Translations under genes and position numbers: made by a program | Notes under the pieces: model-generated | The model's database searches: none | The model's input: the letters and a program-made list of their open reading frames with translations, nothing else | What the model was told of the DNA's origin: nothing | Part shown: one piece after another, positions 24,178-34,614 of the stretch | How positions within the stretch are numbered: position 1 is the first letter of the stretch | Layout: each line of letters begins with the position of its first letter | Assembly: GCA_003142815.1 (NCBI GenBank) | Contig: PLNP01000027.1 | Coordinates: forward strand, 1-52,642 | Source of the DNA: Rhodanobacteraceae bacterium | GTDB taxonomy: Bacteria; Pseudomonadota; Gammaproteobacteria; Xanthomonadales; Rhodanobacteraceae | DNA: 52,642 nucleotides | Direction: 5' to 3'

Positions 24178-26003
24178 AGATCCGGCCCGATCACGATATG
24201 CAGCTCGACGTTGCTTTTGGCCTTGCTGTCATGCACCGGAAAGCCAAGGTCGACGCGGACCATGCCGACCGGCGAGCGCCAGCGCACGCCGAAGCCGGCG
24301 CCGACCTTCTGGCGGTAGTCGCCGAAGCTGTTGAATGCATCGCCGGTGTCGACGAAGGTCGCGATGCCCCAGTTCGGCTTGAAGTAGTACTCGTACTCGG
24401 CGCTGGCGACTGCGATGTTCTTGCCACCGACGATGAGGGTCTGGCAGGTCGATTTCGGACGCGCCGCGCAGCGGGCCAGCGCGGCCGGCACCTGGTCCTC
24501 GGGCAGCGGCGTGCCGATGGTCTGGAACGCATAGCCGCGGATCGAGCGATCGCCGCCGGCGAAGAAGCGCAGTTCGGGCGGCAGCTTGCCGAAATCGTCG
24601 ACCTTGGTCGCGCCGAGCGAGCCGCGCGCGATGAAGCGCGAGTTCTCGCTGAGGCCATGGATCCATTTCGCGTCCGCGCTGACCTGGACGAAGCTGGTGT
24701 CCGAGACGAAACCTTTCTGGCCGGCGCGCGCGGCAAAGGTCAGCGAATAGCCGCGACGCACGAACATCGGATCGTCGGCCTGCTTGCGTGCGAGCGAGAT
24801 TTCCGGATAGAGCAAGGTCGTGCTGCCCTTGATGTTGGCGACCTCGAAATTGCCGGTCAGGAACTTGAGGCCGAGCGTGCGCGTCCAGCCGTGCCAGATC
24901 GCCGAGTCGGTGGCGGCGAGGCCGAGTGTCTTCGAGGTGCTGGTGTCGGTGTTCTCGTCGCGATAGGTCGCGCCGAAATTGAGACTGTGGTTGTCCTGAC
25001 CGGGGAGCGGAATCTGGTATTGCGCCGAAAGCGTCTTGAGGCGCGTTGCGAGGATCGTCTCGAACTTCAGCTTGTGGCCGCGCAGGTTGACCCAACGCCG
25101 CTCAATACCGCCACGCAAGCCAGGGCCGGTGTCGGTGCCGATGAACACGCCGGCGGTATAGATTGTGTGCTTGGCCGGTGCCAGCATGACCGTGATCGGC
25201 ACGATGCTGTCGTGAGCATGCTCGGTGTCGGGCTGCACTTGCGCGATCGAGAAATAGTCCGCGTCGATCAGGCGCTGCTGCAGCGCGAGCACCTGATCCT
25301 GCGTATAGAAATCGCCTTCGCGCCACGGGATATAGCGCTGCATGAACGCGTCCGGAAACTGGCCACCCTCGAACGTCGTCGCGCCGAGTCGATAGCGCGG
25401 GCCGACCTTCCAGGCGAGATGCACCTCGGCCGAGTTCGCGGAGCGCGTGACCTCGACTTGATGGGTGACCAGTTCCGCATCGAGATAGCCGCTGCCGAAT
25501 AGTGCAGCCTGGATCGTCGCCTTGCTCTTCTCGTAGGCCGCTTGATCGAGCGGCTGGCCCTTGGCGGGCACGAACGCCGCCACCGCCTTCTGCACGGGGC
25601 CCTGGCCGTCGGCGTCGCCGTCAAGCCGGATATCGAGCGCAGTCACCTTGACCGGCTCGCCGGGTTTCACATGCAGCGCAGCGACATAGTTATCGCCGTT
25701 TTCCTTGAGTTTGCCAGTGACTTCGGCGTTGTAGTAGCCGTACGGCTCCAGCGCCGAGCGCGCCTCTCCCTCGGCATGTTCGTAAAGGCGCCGCGCCTGC
25801 GCCGCGGTCACATCGCGCTGGCCGTAATGGGCGACTTCGAGACCGGCGACGACCGCATCCTTGAGCGGGCCTTCGATACCGTCGACCTCGGCGCTGATGC
25901 GCCCGGCTATAGCCGGGATCGCAGCGATCGACAACAGCAAGGCCGCGAGGTGGGCGCAAACGCGCACACCGGACCGGCGAAGCGGAAATTGACCGGCACT
26001 CAC
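24174..26003 (-). CDS. tamA: translocation and assembly module subunit TamA
   Basis: TamA is an Omp85-family outer-membrane barrel with three N-terminal POTRA domains that acts with TamB. After a signal peptide (RRSGVRVCAHLAALLLSIAAIPAIAG) come POTRA segments (VDGIEGPLKDAVVAGL; VTALDIRLDG; TFEGGQFPDAFMQRYIPWREGDFYTQDQVLALQQRL). The barrel includes the Omp85 motif RFFAGGDRSIRGYAF and ends ELHIVIGPDL. The GTG at 26003 places the signal peptide at the front (about 609 residues). An ATG at 26105 would add 34 residues ahead of it, and the choice is uncertain. tamB follows with a four-base overlap. Confidence 0.93.
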   Translation of the reverse strand: MSAGQFPLRRSGVRVCAHLAALLLSIAAIPAIAGRISAEVDGIEGPLKDAVVAGLEVAHYGQRDVTAAQARRLYEHAEGEARSALEPYGYYNAEVTGKLKENGDNYVAALHVKPGEPVKVTALDIRLDGDADGQGPVQKAVAAFVPAKGQPLDQAAYEKSKATIQAALFGSGYLDAELVTHQVEVTRSANSAEVHLAWKVGPRYRLGATTFEGGQFPDAFMQRYIPWREGDFYTQDQVLALQQRLIDADYFSIAQVQPDTEHAHDSIVPITVMLAPAKHTIYTAGVFIGTDTGPGLRGGIERRWVNLRGHKLKFETILATRLKTLSAQYQIPLPGQDNHSLNFGATYRDENTDTSTSKTLGLAATDSAIWHGWTRTLGLKFLTGNFEVANIKGSTTLLYPEISLARKQADDPMFVRRGYSLTFAARAGQKGFVSDTSFVQVSADAKWIHGLSENSRFIARGSLGATKVDDFGKLPPELRFFAGGDRSIRGYAFQTIGTPLPEDQVPAALARCAARPKSTCQTLIVGGKNIAVASAEYEYYFKPNWGIATFVDTGDAFNSFGDYRQKVGAGFGVRWRSPVGMVRVDLGFPVHDSKAKSNVELHIVIGPDL

Positions 26004-26108
26004 ATCCAAGATTGAAACACGAATGGCAGGCGTCGCTGTGTCGCTGCGTGAGCGTGGACGTCCTTGGCTTCCAGAAACGGAAGCCAGTGCCATCTCATCG
26101 GGCATGCG

Positions 26109-26258
26109 TCAGGAAAGATGCAGCAGCGGCAGCAACCCGATCAGGCCGATGATGATCAGATAGATCGCAACCACATAATTGAGCAGGCGCGGCATGATCA
26201 GGATCAGGATGCCCGCGATCAACGCGATCAGCGGTTGCAGGGCGATGTGGATGTTCAT
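26109..26258 (-). CDS. DUF3096 small membrane protein
   Basis: The 49-residue product (MNIHIALQPLIALIAGILI, then a second hydrophobic stretch NYVVAIYLIIIGLIGLLPLL) matches the small DUF3096 family of two-helix membrane peptides of unknown role. An excellent AAGGAG ribosome-binding site lies seven bases before the ATG at 26258. It is directly upstream of tamA on the same strand. Confidence 0.85.
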   Translation of the reverse strand: MNIHIALQPLIALIAGILILIMPRLLNYVVAIYLIIIGLIGLLPLLHLS

Positions 26259-26455
26259 GGTGGATCTCCTTGGCGAAAGCGTGGAGATCGTAACGGTACC
26301 AGCTTTGGGCGCTTGCGGTGAGCCGCTGCGCGGACGTTCATCGTCCGTTCGCTGCAAGCACGCGATGCCACCACGAACTCTTCGGGAATAGCAGCCCTTG
26401 CCTGTCGCACGCAGGCTCGGCACAGTGGCTTCTCAGCTCACACCCGGATTTCGTC

Positions 26456-28120
26456 ATGTGCATATTTGCCCGCTGTACGGCCGTCACGGTGCTGGCTCTA
26501 GCCGCGACCTCAGCTGGCGCTACTACGCTGCTGATCAACGCGCACATCCACAGCATGGACGCCGCGCATCCCGAGGCCAGCGCGATGGCGTGGGACGACC
26601 GCGGCAAGCTGCTCGCAGTCGGCGACGCGGCGGCGTTGCAGAGACAATATGCCGACGCCAAGCGCATCGACGCGCACGGTGCCGCCGTGGTGCCGGGGCT
26701 GATCGACGCACACGGTCACATGCTCGATCTCGGCTTGACCTTGGTGCAGGCCGATCTGGTTGGCAGCGCATCCGTGGCGGATGTGATCGCGCGCCTGCAG
26801 ACGTTCGCAGCGAAGTTGCCGAAGGATGCGTGGCTGGTCGGTTGGGGCTGGGACCAGAATCGTTGGCCCGGCGGTGCGTTCCCGAGTGCGGCGGATCTCG
26901 ACGCAGCGTTTCCCGAACGCCCGGTTTATCTGCGCCGGATCGACGGTCATGCCGCGTGGGCGAATACGGCGGCGATGAAGCGCGCGAAGAAATCGCTGGA
27001 CGGCGTTTGGCAGCCCGAGGGCGGTCGCATCGAGCGCAAGGACGGCAGGGCCACCGGCATCCTCGTCGACGGCGCGACCGACCTGGTCGCGGACGCGATT
27101 CCGCCGTTGAGTGAAAAGCAGACGCGCGACGCCTACAAGGCCGCGTTCGCCAAGGCGGTTGCAGCCGGGCTTACCGGCGTGCACGATCCCGGCACCAGCC
27201 TGGCCGATCTCAAGATTCTGCAAAAGCTGGCGGCCGCCGGCGAGATGCCGCTGCGCCTCTACGAGATGGCCGATGGCAACAACGCGGCGCTGGACTGGCT
27301 GTGCGAGCAGGGCGGCCACTGGGCCGAACCGAGCGGCCACCTGCGCATGCAGACCTTGAAGCTGTACATGGACGGCGCACTCGGCAGTCGCGGCGCCGCG
27401 TTGCTCGCCGATTACAGCGACGACCACGGCAATCGCGGCCTCTTCGTCAGCAACCCGAAGGCCTATCGCGAGGCGGTGGAAAAGGCGCATCGCTGCCACA
27501 TCCAGGTGGCGACGCATGCGATCGGCGATCGCGCCAATCGGCACGTGCTCGATACCTACGAAGCGGTGCTCGGCAAGGACGCGGCGACGGCGGATCATCG
27601 CTGGCGAATCGAACATGCGCAGATCGTCGCGCTCTCGGACATTCCGCGTTTCGCGAACCTGCATGTGATCGCCTCGATGCAACCGACCCATGCGACCTCG
27701 GATATGCCGTGGGCGGAAAAGCGCCTCGGTGCCGAGCGGCTCAAAGGCGCGTACGCGTGGCAACGCTTCATCCACGACGGCGTGCCGCTCGCATTCGGTT
27801 CCGACTTTCCGGTCGAGGATGTCAACCCGATGCTCGGCCTCTATGCGGCGGTGACGCGGCAGGATCTCGCCGGCCATCCGCCCAGCGGCTGGCTGCCCGA
27901 CCAGAAAGTCAACCGCGAGCAGGCGCTCGCTGGTTTCACGCGCGGCGCGGCGTATGCGGCGTTCATGGAGAACGAGGTCGGCACGCTCAAGCCCGGCCTG
28001 CGCGCGGATTTCGTGATCCTCGATGGCGATCCGATGACGGTACCGGTGCGCCAGATCGCGGACTTGAAACCGATCAGCACCTGGGTCGACGGCAAGGCGG
28101 TGTATCGCGTCACCCCGTAG
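26456..28120 (+). CDS. exported metal-dependent amidohydrolase (YtcJ-like)
   Basis: The 554-residue protein belongs to the Amidohydro_3/YtcJ group of TIM-barrel hydrolases. It has an N-terminal signal peptide (CTAVTVLALAATSAGA), then VPGLIDAHGHMLDLG (HxH-type metal motif), LKLYMDGALGSRGAALL, THAIGDRANR, RIEHAQIV and FGSDFPVEDVNPM with the catalytic Asp. A composite C-terminal domain carries GLRADFVILDGDP. The ATG at 26456 begins the signal peptide. Members act on varied amides, formamides or hydantoin-like substrates; the natural substrate here cannot be told. It stands alone, divergent from the DUF3096 gene. Confidence 0.9.
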   Translation: MCIFARCTAVTVLALAATSAGATTLLINAHIHSMDAAHPEASAMAWDDRGKLLAVGDAAALQRQYADAKRIDAHGAAVVPGLIDAHGHMLDLGLTLVQADLVGSASVADVIARLQTFAAKLPKDAWLVGWGWDQNRWPGGAFPSAADLDAAFPERPVYLRRIDGHAAWANTAAMKRAKKSLDGVWQPEGGRIERKDGRATGILVDGATDLVADAIPPLSEKQTRDAYKAAFAKAVAAGLTGVHDPGTSLADLKILQKLAAAGEMPLRLYEMADGNNAALDWLCEQGGHWAEPSGHLRMQTLKLYMDGALGSRGAALLADYSDDHGNRGLFVSNPKAYREAVEKAHRCHIQVATHAIGDRANRHVLDTYEAVLGKDAATADHRWRIEHAQIVALSDIPRFANLHVIASMQPTHATSDMPWAEKRLGAERLKGAYAWQRFIHDGVPLAFGSDFPVEDVNPMLGLYAAVTRQDLAGHPPSGWLPDQKVNREQALAGFTRGAAYAAFMENEVGTLKPGLRADFVILDGDPMTVPVRQIADLKPISTWVDGKAVYRVTP

Positions 28121-28235
28121 GATGGCCCGGACGCAACGGTCGCGCTCGGCGATGCCGTTCTTTGCGCCCCTTGCGCAGAGCCGGTCTTTCAACCTTCGTC
28201 AACGACATTCTCGATTCTTCTTTCGTCTGTAATTC

Positions 28236-29654
28236 CTACGAAGGCTTCGACTTGCGATCCGGGTCCGTCCACCCGCCCCCGAGCGACTTGAACAGGCCGA
28301 CTGACGCCAGCAGCCGCGAGAGGTGGATTTGCGCGCGTTGATCTTCCGCCTGAAAAAGCGTGCGCTGTGCATCGAGCACCGTCAGCAGGTCGTCGGCTCC
28401 CTCGCGGTAGCGGACTTCCGCGAGTTGGAGCGCGCGCTGCGCCTGCACCAGGACCTGTTCCTGGAGAACTTCCTGGTCCGCGCTGCGGCTCCCTGCGGCT
28501 AGCGCGCTTTCGACGTCCGCCAGCGCGGCAAGGATGAACTTGCGGTAGTTCTCGACCAGTTCGCGCTCACGCGATGCCGCCACATCGACCTGCGCGCGCA
28601 GGCGCCCGCCGTCGAAAATCGGCTGCAGCAGCGAGGCACCGATCGCCAATGCCGCGGTGGGCGCGCTGAGGAAATTGAGCAGCGAATCGCTCGCGAGTCC
28701 CGCCGACCCTGTCAACGAGATGGTGGGCAGCAACGCGGCTCGCGCCGCGGCGACATTGGCGTTGGCGGCGGCGAGTTGCGCCTCGGCGCTGGCGAGGTCG
28801 GGCCGGCGCACCAGCAATTCCGCCGGCATGCCCGGAGCGATCCGCGGCACGAGCACAGCGGACACAGTCGTGGCCGCGGCATCGAATCCTTCCGGCTGTC
28901 TGCCAAGCAGTATCGCCAGTGCAAAGAGCGTCTGGCGCTCCTGCAGCTCGAGCGGCGGGATCGCGGCGCGTTGCGCAAGCACCGCCGCCTGCTGGCGCGC
29001 GACGTCGAGCGCCGAGACCGCGCCGTTGCGCGCGCGCGCGTCCACCACTTTGAACACTCGCTCGGCGATCGCCAGGTTCTCGCGTGCGATCACGAGGCGA
29101 TCGCGCAAGGACAACACCTGGAAGTAGGCGCTCGCGACACCGGCCACGAGCGTGAGCCGGACCGTCTCCTGATCGAAGCGGGTGGCGCGGAGCGACGATT
29201 CGGCCGCACGCACGTCGGCGGAGATCCGTCCCCACAGGTCGATCTCGTAGCTCGCTCTCAACTCTGCGTTCGACGAATTGTCGCCGCTCCAGCGGCCGCC
29301 CTGCGGGCGCGTTTCGTGGCGTGCGGTCGCGGCGCTGAAGTTCAATGCCGGAAACAGGGTCGAGCCCGCGATCCGCACTTGCGCTTCGGCCTGGCGCACG
29401 TGCTCCGCGGCGATCGCCAGATCGGGATTCGCGCTCAAGGTTGCATTTATCAGCCCGGAGAGTTCCGCCGAGCCGAAACTGCGCCACCAGTCCCCCGCCG
29501 GCGCAGCGGCATCCGACGCGCCCGACTCGGCCCACGCCCCCGGCATTGCGGGCGCGGGTGTCGGCGGATTGCCGCTGGTCGCGCAGGCACCCAGCGCAAG
29601 CATGGCCAGCGCGGCAAGTAGGAATGCGAGCTGCCGCCGTAGCATGTCGCTCAC
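28236..29654 (-). CDS. outer-membrane efflux lipoprotein (NodT/OprM family)
   Basis: The 472-residue product is a TolC-like outer-membrane channel. A lipoprotein signal ([16 protein letters not shown]) puts the acylated cysteine about residue 24. Two outer-membrane efflux repeats follow, each starting with a typical [19 protein letters not shown] or [23 protein letters not shown] segment. It overlaps macB by a GTGA junction and completes a tripartite export system. The GTG at 29654 or ATG at 29645 could start it; both give the same signal peptide. Confidence 0.94.
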   Translation of the reverse strand: MSDMLRRQLAFLLAALAMLALGACATSGNPPTPAPAMPGAWAESGASDAAAPAGDWWRSFGSAELSGLINATLSANPDLAIAAEHVRQAEAQVRIAGSTLFPALNFSAATARHETRPQGGRWSGDNSSNAELRASYEIDLWGRISADVRAAESSLRATRFDQETVRLTLVAGVASAYFQVLSLRDRLVIARENLAIAERVFKVVDARARNGAVSALDVARQQAAVLAQRAAIPPLELQERQTLFALAILLGRQPEGFDAAATTVSAVLVPRIAPGMPAELLVRRPDLASAEAQLAAANANVAAARAALLPTISLTGSAGLASDSLLNFLSAPTAALAIGASLLQPIFDGGRLRAQVDVAASRERELVENYRKFILAALADVESALAAGSRSADQEVLQEQVLVQAQRALQLAEVRYREGADDLLTVLDAQRTLFQAEDQRAQIHLSRLLASVGLFKSLGGGWTDPDRKSKPS

Positions 29655-31612
29655 GTCGCCAGTGCCACGATGGGATCCACCCGCGCAGCCTTGCGCGCCG
29701 GCATGTAGCCGAAAACGAGCCCGGTCGCGAAGGCGCAGCCGAAGGCGAGCAGCACCGGTCCAAGCGAGTACTGGACCGGCGTGCCGAATGCCCCGACGAT
29801 TGCCGCGGCCGCAAGGCCGACCGCCACGCCGATCGCGCCCCCGAGCAGGGACACCGCCAGTGCCTCGGTGAGGAATTGCTGCAGGATGTTCCTCATCCGC
29901 GCCCCGGTGGCCATGCGTATGCCGATCTCGCGCGTGCGTTCGGTCACGCTCACCAGCATGATGTTCATTACGCCGATGCCGCCGACCAGCAGCGATATCG
30001 CCGCGACCGACCCCAGCAGAACCGTGAGGGTGTCCTGCGTATCCGTGGCCGTTTCCAGGATCGATGCCATGTTGCGGATTTGGAAATCCGCGGTCTGGTG
30101 TCGCGACTGCAGCAGCGCCGCCACTTCATCCTGCGTTTCGTCGATGTGGGTAACGTCGTCGACCGCCACGGTGATGGTGCGCAGGAAGCGCTGGCCGAAA
30201 AGGCGTAATCCGCCGGTCGTGAGCGGGACCAGCACGACGTCGTCCTGGTCCTGGCCTTGCGGCGAGGCACCGCGCACCGCCATCAGGCCGATGACCTGGA
30301 AAAGCACGTTGTTGAGCACGATGTACTGTCCGACCGGATCGACGTCCTTTGGAAACAGGTTGTTCGCGACGGTTTGACCGAGCACGACCACCGCCGCGTA
30401 GCTCTTCTGGTCCACCGTCGAAAAAAATATCCCCCTGCTGACCGGCCAGTTGCGGGCCGCCGGAAATGTCGCGGAGGTTCCGTTCGCCTGGGTCTGGTAG
30501 TCGGAATTGCCGAAACGGGCGGTGACGCTCCCGCCCAGCTCGGGCACGGCGGCGAGCACATTGGGCAGCTCGGCGATCATGTCCGCGTCCTCCGGCACCA
30601 GCGAGGCGACGGTTCCACCCACGCCCCTGCGGTTCGGCTGGCCCGGGCGGATCAGCAGCAAGTTCGTGCCCATGGCGCTGATGCGATCGAGCACGATCTG
30701 CTTGGCACCGTCGCCGATGGCTAGCATTGCGATCACGGAAGCGACGCCGATTACGATGCCAAGCAGCGTGAGCACCGTGCGGTTGAGGTTGGCACGCAGT
30801 GCCCGCACTGCGGTCTTCGCCGCCTCGAGCGCCCCGCCGAAAAAAGAAGCGCCGCCCTCGTCGCTCGCCTGCGCGATGTCCGGCACCGCCCGTTCGTTGG
30901 ACAACTGTGCTGACAACGGCGGGCCGGGATCGCTCACGATCCGCCCATCCCTGATTTCGATGACTCGCTTTGCCTGCGCGGCAATGTCGAGCGAGTGCGT
31001 GATGAGGATGACAGTGTGCCCGCGGCGCGACAGGTCCTGCAGCAGCGCCATGACTTCAACCCCGCTCTTGCTGTCGAGCGCGCCGGTGGGCTCGTCGGCG
31101 AGGACAATGCGTCCGCCGTTCATCAGCGCGCGGGCGATGGACACGCGCTGTTGCTGCCCCCCTGAGAGCTGGCTGGGCCGGTGCGCAAGCCGGTCGCCCA
31201 GACCGAGCGAGCCGAGCAGTTCCTTGGCGCGCGCATCCCGCTCCGCGGGCGGCATCCCCGAATAAACCGCCGGTACCTCGACGTTCTCGAGCGCGGATGC
31301 GGTACCGATGAGGTTGTAGTTCTGGAAAACGAAGCCGAACGCCTCGCGCCGCAGCCGCGCCAGTTCGTCGCGCTCGAAGCCTGACACGTCCTCGCCCATG
31401 AAGCGGTAGGTGCCGCTGGTCGGCCGGTCGAGGCAGCCAATCATGTTCATGAGTGTGGTCTTGCCCGACCCCGACGCTCCCATGATCGCGAGGAACTCGC
31501 CGCTGTAAATCTTCAGGCTGACCCCGTGGAGCACCTGGACGTCCAACTCCCCGTTGCGGTAGGTCTTGCTCACATCGACGAGCTCGATCAGGGGACTGAT
31601 TGATGAGTTCAT
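29651..31612 (-). CDS. macB: MacB-type ABC exporter, ATPase-permease fusion
   Basis: MacB pumps macrolides, lipopeptides or virulence peptides from the periplasm through a MacA-TolC conduit, using ATP hydrolysis as a mechanotransmission stroke. The 653-residue product has an N-terminal ATPase domain with Walker [10 protein letters not shown] (about 45), Q-loop FQNYNL, signature LSGGQQQRV and Walker [14 protein letters not shown]. The first membrane helix is near residue 290, followed by a large periplasmic domain, and three C-terminal helices end [13 protein letters not shown]. The ATG at 31612 fits the family N-terminus. A GTG at 31669 in a GTGA overlap with macA would add 19 residues and is a real alternative, since the other junctions of this operon use GTGA. 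Confidence 0.95.
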   Translation of the reverse strand: MNSSISPLIELVDVSKTYRNGELDVQVLHGVSLKIYSGEFLAIMGASGSGKTTLMNMIGCLDRPTSGTYRFMGEDVSGFERDELARLRREAFGFVFQNYNLIGTASALENVEVPAVYSGMPPAERDARAKELLGSLGLGDRLAHRPSQLSGGQQQRVSIARALMNGGRIVLADEPTGALDSKSGVEVMALLQDLSRRGHTVILITHSLDIAAQAKRVIEIRDGRIVSDPGPPLSAQLSNERAVPDIAQASDEGGASFFGGALEAAKTAVRALRANLNRTVLTLLGIVIGVASVIAMLAIGDGAKQIVLDRISAMGTNLLLIRPGQPNRRGVGGTVASLVPEDADMIAELPNVLAAVPELGGSVTARFGNSDYQTQANGTSATFPAARNWPVSRGIFFSTVDQKSYAAVVVLGQTVANNLFPKDVDPVGQYIVLNNVLFQVIGLMAVRGASPQGQDQDDVVLVPLTTGGLRLFGQRFLRTITVAVDDVTHIDETQDEVAALLQSRHQTADFQIRNMASILETATDTQDTLTVLLGSVAAISLLVGGIGVMNIMLVSVTERTREIGIRMATGARMRNILQQFLTEALAVSLLGGAIGVAVGLAAAAIVGAFGTPVQYSLGPVLLAFGCAFATGLVFGYMPARKAARVDPIVALAT

Positions 31613-31665
31613 GGAAGCGGCACGCTCTGGCGGGCGCGTGAGCACGCCGTAGCCCAGGTCGGACT

Positions 31666-33042
31666 TCACGGGCGAGGCCGGGCCGGCGCCGCATTTGGCA
31701 CAAGCGAGCTGGCGGTCTGCGAGCGCGCGGCCGTAGCAGGTGTGCGGGATCCGATCACGACCCTTTCGCCGGGCTCAAGGCCGGAGACGATCTGCGCCGA
31801 GACGCGGTTCATCACGCCGACTTTCACTTCCCGGTCTGCGACCTTGCCAGCGGCGTCGACCACACTCACGAGCCCGCGCCCGTTGGCGAACTGGTTGCGC
31901 GGATCGGCGCCCGAGGCTCGCGCGGCGCGCAGCGGCGGCAGTGTGCCTTTGCCATCGGCGGCACCGGCTGCAGAGACCCGGGGTCCACCTTGCCGGCCCT
32001 CCGCCGCCACCGGACGCAGGGCTGTGAGCGGCACCAGCACCGCGTCTTTCGCGCTCGAGGCGACGAAGAACACCTGGGCCGTCATCTGGGTCATGAGCGT
32101 CTGGTTCGGGTTTTCCACATCGAACAAAGCATCGTAGAGCACGACGTTGTTCACCACGGTCGGCGTCGGCGGGATCTGCCGCAGCGTTCCGTAGAAGCGG
32201 CGGTTGTCCCCGCCCAGTGTGGTGAAGTAGACATCCATGCCGACGTGCAGCTTGGGGACGTCGGCCTCCGAGACCTGGGCCTGCACCGTCATCGTCGACA
32301 GGTCCGCGATGCGCATGATGATGGGCGCCTGCTGGTTGGCATTCAGCGTCTGGCCCTGCTTCGCGGCCTGCGAGACGACGGTTCCCGCAATCGGCGCATA
32401 GATTTTGGTGTAGCCGAGGCTCGCTTCGTCCCCGCGCAAGGTGGAGCCGGTCTGCTGCATCTGCGCCTTGATCGAATTCAGCTGGGCCAAGGCCGATTTC
32501 CGGGTTGCCTCGGCGCTTTGCAGCGCGTCGGCCGTAGTCGCGTTCTCGCGCGTGAGGTTCTGTTGCCGCGTCAGCTGAAGATCGGCGAGCGCGAGCTGCG
32601 CCTGCTTGTCGGCAAGCTGCGCCTGCTGGTTGAGCAGCAGGGCTTGATCGCCGTCGACTTTGGCCTGGTAGACCGAGGGGTCGATCTCGGCCAGGATTTG
32701 TCCCTTCTTGACGACGGCCCCAATGTCCACGAGCAGCTTCTTCAGTTGTCCGGAGACCTGCGTGCCGACATCCACGAAATCCTTGGGCTGGAGCGTGCCG
32801 GTCGCAGTGATCGTGTCCTCGAGGTCCCCACGCGTGACCACCGCAGTAAGAAGACTGTTGGTCGAGTCGTCCTGAGCAAACCACGTCTTCCATGCGAAAT
32901 AGCCGCCGCCCCCCAACAACGCGCACGCGGCAAGTACCAGCGCAACCCGGCCGAGCCACCTCGTACGCGAAGGTGCGCGTGGCTGCCTGGCGGACTGGAA
33001 CTCGGGATTTTCCTGCGTGGGACTTACGTTCGCGGGATCCAT
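31666..33042 (-). CDS. macA: MacA-type periplasmic membrane-fusion protein
   Basis: This 458-residue adaptor links MacB to the outer-membrane channel. An N-terminal membrane anchor ([24 protein letters not shown], about residues 29-52) is followed by a lipoyl/barrel-sandwich half ([22 protein letters not shown]), a long alpha-hairpin rich in Gln and Ala, YAPIAGTVV, a beta-barrel and a membrane-proximal domain. The C-terminal region has an unusual Pro/Ala/Gly-rich insert around [14 protein letters not shown]. The ATG at 33042 is the first that gives a normal cytoplasmic tail. It is the promoter-proximal gene of macA-macB-OM lipoprotein. Confidence 0.94.
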   Translation of the reverse strand: MDPANVSPTQENPEFQSARQPRAPSRTRWLGRVALVLAACALLGGGGYFAWKTWFAQDDSTNSLLTAVVTRGDLEDTITATGTLQPKDFVDVGTQVSGQLKKLLVDIGAVVKKGQILAEIDPSVYQAKVDGDQALLLNQQAQLADKQAQLALADLQLTRQQNLTRENATTADALQSAEATRKSALAQLNSIKAQMQQTGSTLRGDEASLGYTKIYAPIAGTVVSQAAKQGQTLNANQQAPIIMRIADLSTMTVQAQVSEADVPKLHVGMDVYFTTLGGDNRRFYGTLRQIPPTPTVVNNVVLYDALFDVENPNQTLMTQMTAQVFFVASSAKDAVLVPLTALRPVAAEGRQGGPRVSAAGAADGKGTLPPLRAARASGADPRNQFANGRGLVSVVDAAGKVADREVKVGVMNRVSAQIVSGLEPGERVVIGSRTPATAARSQTASSLVPNAAPARPRP

Positions 33043-33551
33043 CTTGGGCAGGGATTCTACATCCCTGCATGGCAGGGCACTCCGTGAAGCACAACTATCC
33101 CTCCCCAACGGAGCAGGGTCTGTGCGCTAACGTAGTGTCGGGCGCTGAAAATAGGCTGGCAATGCTGCGGGCTCGAAGCCAAAGCGACGAACATCGAGTG
33201 TTTGGGTCGAGATATTCGTGACCCGCAGGCGCATGTCCCACTCTCACTGACAGATACCTGCCAGCTGTGTCGAGTGTCACGGAAGGCGGGACGGAATACC
33301 TATATTGGGTCGGTTGCTGCCCTTCAGACGTGAGCGAAAAGTGATCGTCGATGGAAGCACTGGTCGGCGCCGGCGAGCTGATACGTTGCGACCGGAGCAC
33401 CATCAAAAGTGTCCAGCACGCGCACTCTACCGTCGCCCTTCCCCGCTGGCGCAGGGGAGGGCAAGCGGAGGGCACTCAAACTCTGAGTGCCGGATCAATA
33501 AGGTGCGACACATGCCTTCCGGCTCGTTTCGAGGTGCCTATCAGGCGCCGA
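33043..33551. other. gene-poor spacer upstream of macA
   Basis: This 509-bp stretch separates macA and corA, both on the minus strand. It contains a small hairpin CCCTGC-ATG-GCAGGG (about 33063-33077), which would lie in the macA leader. An open frame of 126 codons on the minus strand (33095-33475) has no recognisable motif and poor coding character. I see no convincing promoter or gene. Confidence 0.5.
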
Positions 33552-34571
33552 TTACAACCACTTCGCGCGACGCAGCACCCAATACAGCGCGCCGCAGATG
33601 CCGGCGGTGATTACGATCATCGCCGGATACGCCCACGGCTTGTCGAGTTCGGGCATGGCCTTGAAGTTCATGCCGTACCAGCTCGCCAGCAAGGTCGGCG
33701 CGGCGAGCAGGGCGGCCCAGCCGGCGAGGCGCTTGACTACTTCGCCCTGCGCGACCGTGACCAGGGCGAGATTCACGCTGAGCGCAGCAGTCAGCATCTC
33801 GCGCATCGTGTCGGTCGATTCGTTGATGCGCGCGGTATGGTCGAAAACGTCGCGGAAATACGGTCGCACTTCGTCGCGGACCAGGCCCGGATACTGGCGG
33901 ATCAGCTGGTTCAGGATGTCTTGCAGTGGCGCGATCGCCAGGCGCAGGGTGACCAGCTCCTTTTTCAGATCATAGAGGCGGCGGATCATTTCGCGCTTGA
34001 AGGTTTCCTGGAAGATTTCCTCTTCCAATTCCTGCAGCTCTTCGCGGAACTCGCGCACGATAGGAAAAAAATTGTCGACGATGAAGTCGAGCACGGCATA
34101 CAACGGATAACTCGGGCCGAACGCAAGCATCTGCGGTGATTGTTCGCAGACGCGACGTGCGTTCGCATAGCTCAGCGAGGCGCCGTGACGCACGGTGACA
34201 ATGTATCTGTGACCCATGAAGATGTGCGTTTCGCCGAACGCAATCACCCCACTCACCACCTGCGCGGTCTGCGCAACAATGAACAGCGATTCGCCGTAGA
34301 GCTCGATCTTCGCGCGTTGGTGGGCATTGCGCGCGTCCTCGATCGCGAGCGGATGCAGCGCGAATTCCTCGCCCAGCTTCTTGAGGAGTGCCGCGTTGGG
34401 TTCGTGCAGGCCAACCCAGACCCATTGATCCGGCGTCTCCAGCACGTCGCTGATTTCTTCGATGGTGATGTCGCGCAGCCGCTGCCCGTCCGCCGCATAG
34501 GCAACGCAGTTGACGACCATCGGGTCGGTGCAGGTCGGATCGGTCGGCAGGTTCGTCGTGGCTTGGTCCAT
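33552..34571 (-). CDS. corA: CorA-family magnesium/cobalt transporter
   Basis: CorA forms a pentameric Mg2+ channel in the inner membrane. The 339-residue product has the large N-terminal cytoplasmic funnel domain (VGLHEPNAALLKKLGEEFALHPLAIEDA), a long stalk helix (VRPYFRDVFDHTARINESTDTMREML), and two C-terminal helices. The signature YGMNF at the end of the first helix is the ion-selectivity GMN motif. The ATG at 34571 removes a 12-residue non-conserved extension. The C-terminus is basic, as usual. Confidence 0.95.
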   Translation of the reverse strand: MDQATTNLPTDPTCTDPMVVNCVAYAADGQRLRDITIEEISDVLETPDQWVWVGLHEPNAALLKKLGEEFALHPLAIEDARNAHQRAKIELYGESLFIVAQTAQVVSGVIAFGETHIFMGHRYIVTVRHGASLSYANARRVCEQSPQMLAFGPSYPLYAVLDFIVDNFFPIVREFREELQELEEEIFQETFKREMIRRLYDLKKELVTLRLAIAPLQDILNQLIRQYPGLVRDEVRPYFRDVFDHTARINESTDTMREMLTAALSVNLALVTVAQGEVVKRLAGWAALLAAPTLLASWYGMNFKAMPELDKPWAYPAMIVITAGICGALYWVLRRAKWL

Positions 34572-34614
34572 CCGCGCATGATGCCGCGGCGGCGATGGCC
34601 ACGGCAATGGCGTC

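Noticed and set aside
26510-28192. Minus-strand open frame of 560 codons opposite the amidohydrolase
   Set aside because: The + strand has a signal peptide and all amidohydrolase motifs; the minus frame has none.
33095-33475. 126-codon minus-strand frame upstream of macA
   Set aside because: No motif, signal or ribosome-binding site; composition unlike neighbouring genes; kept only as part of the described spacer.
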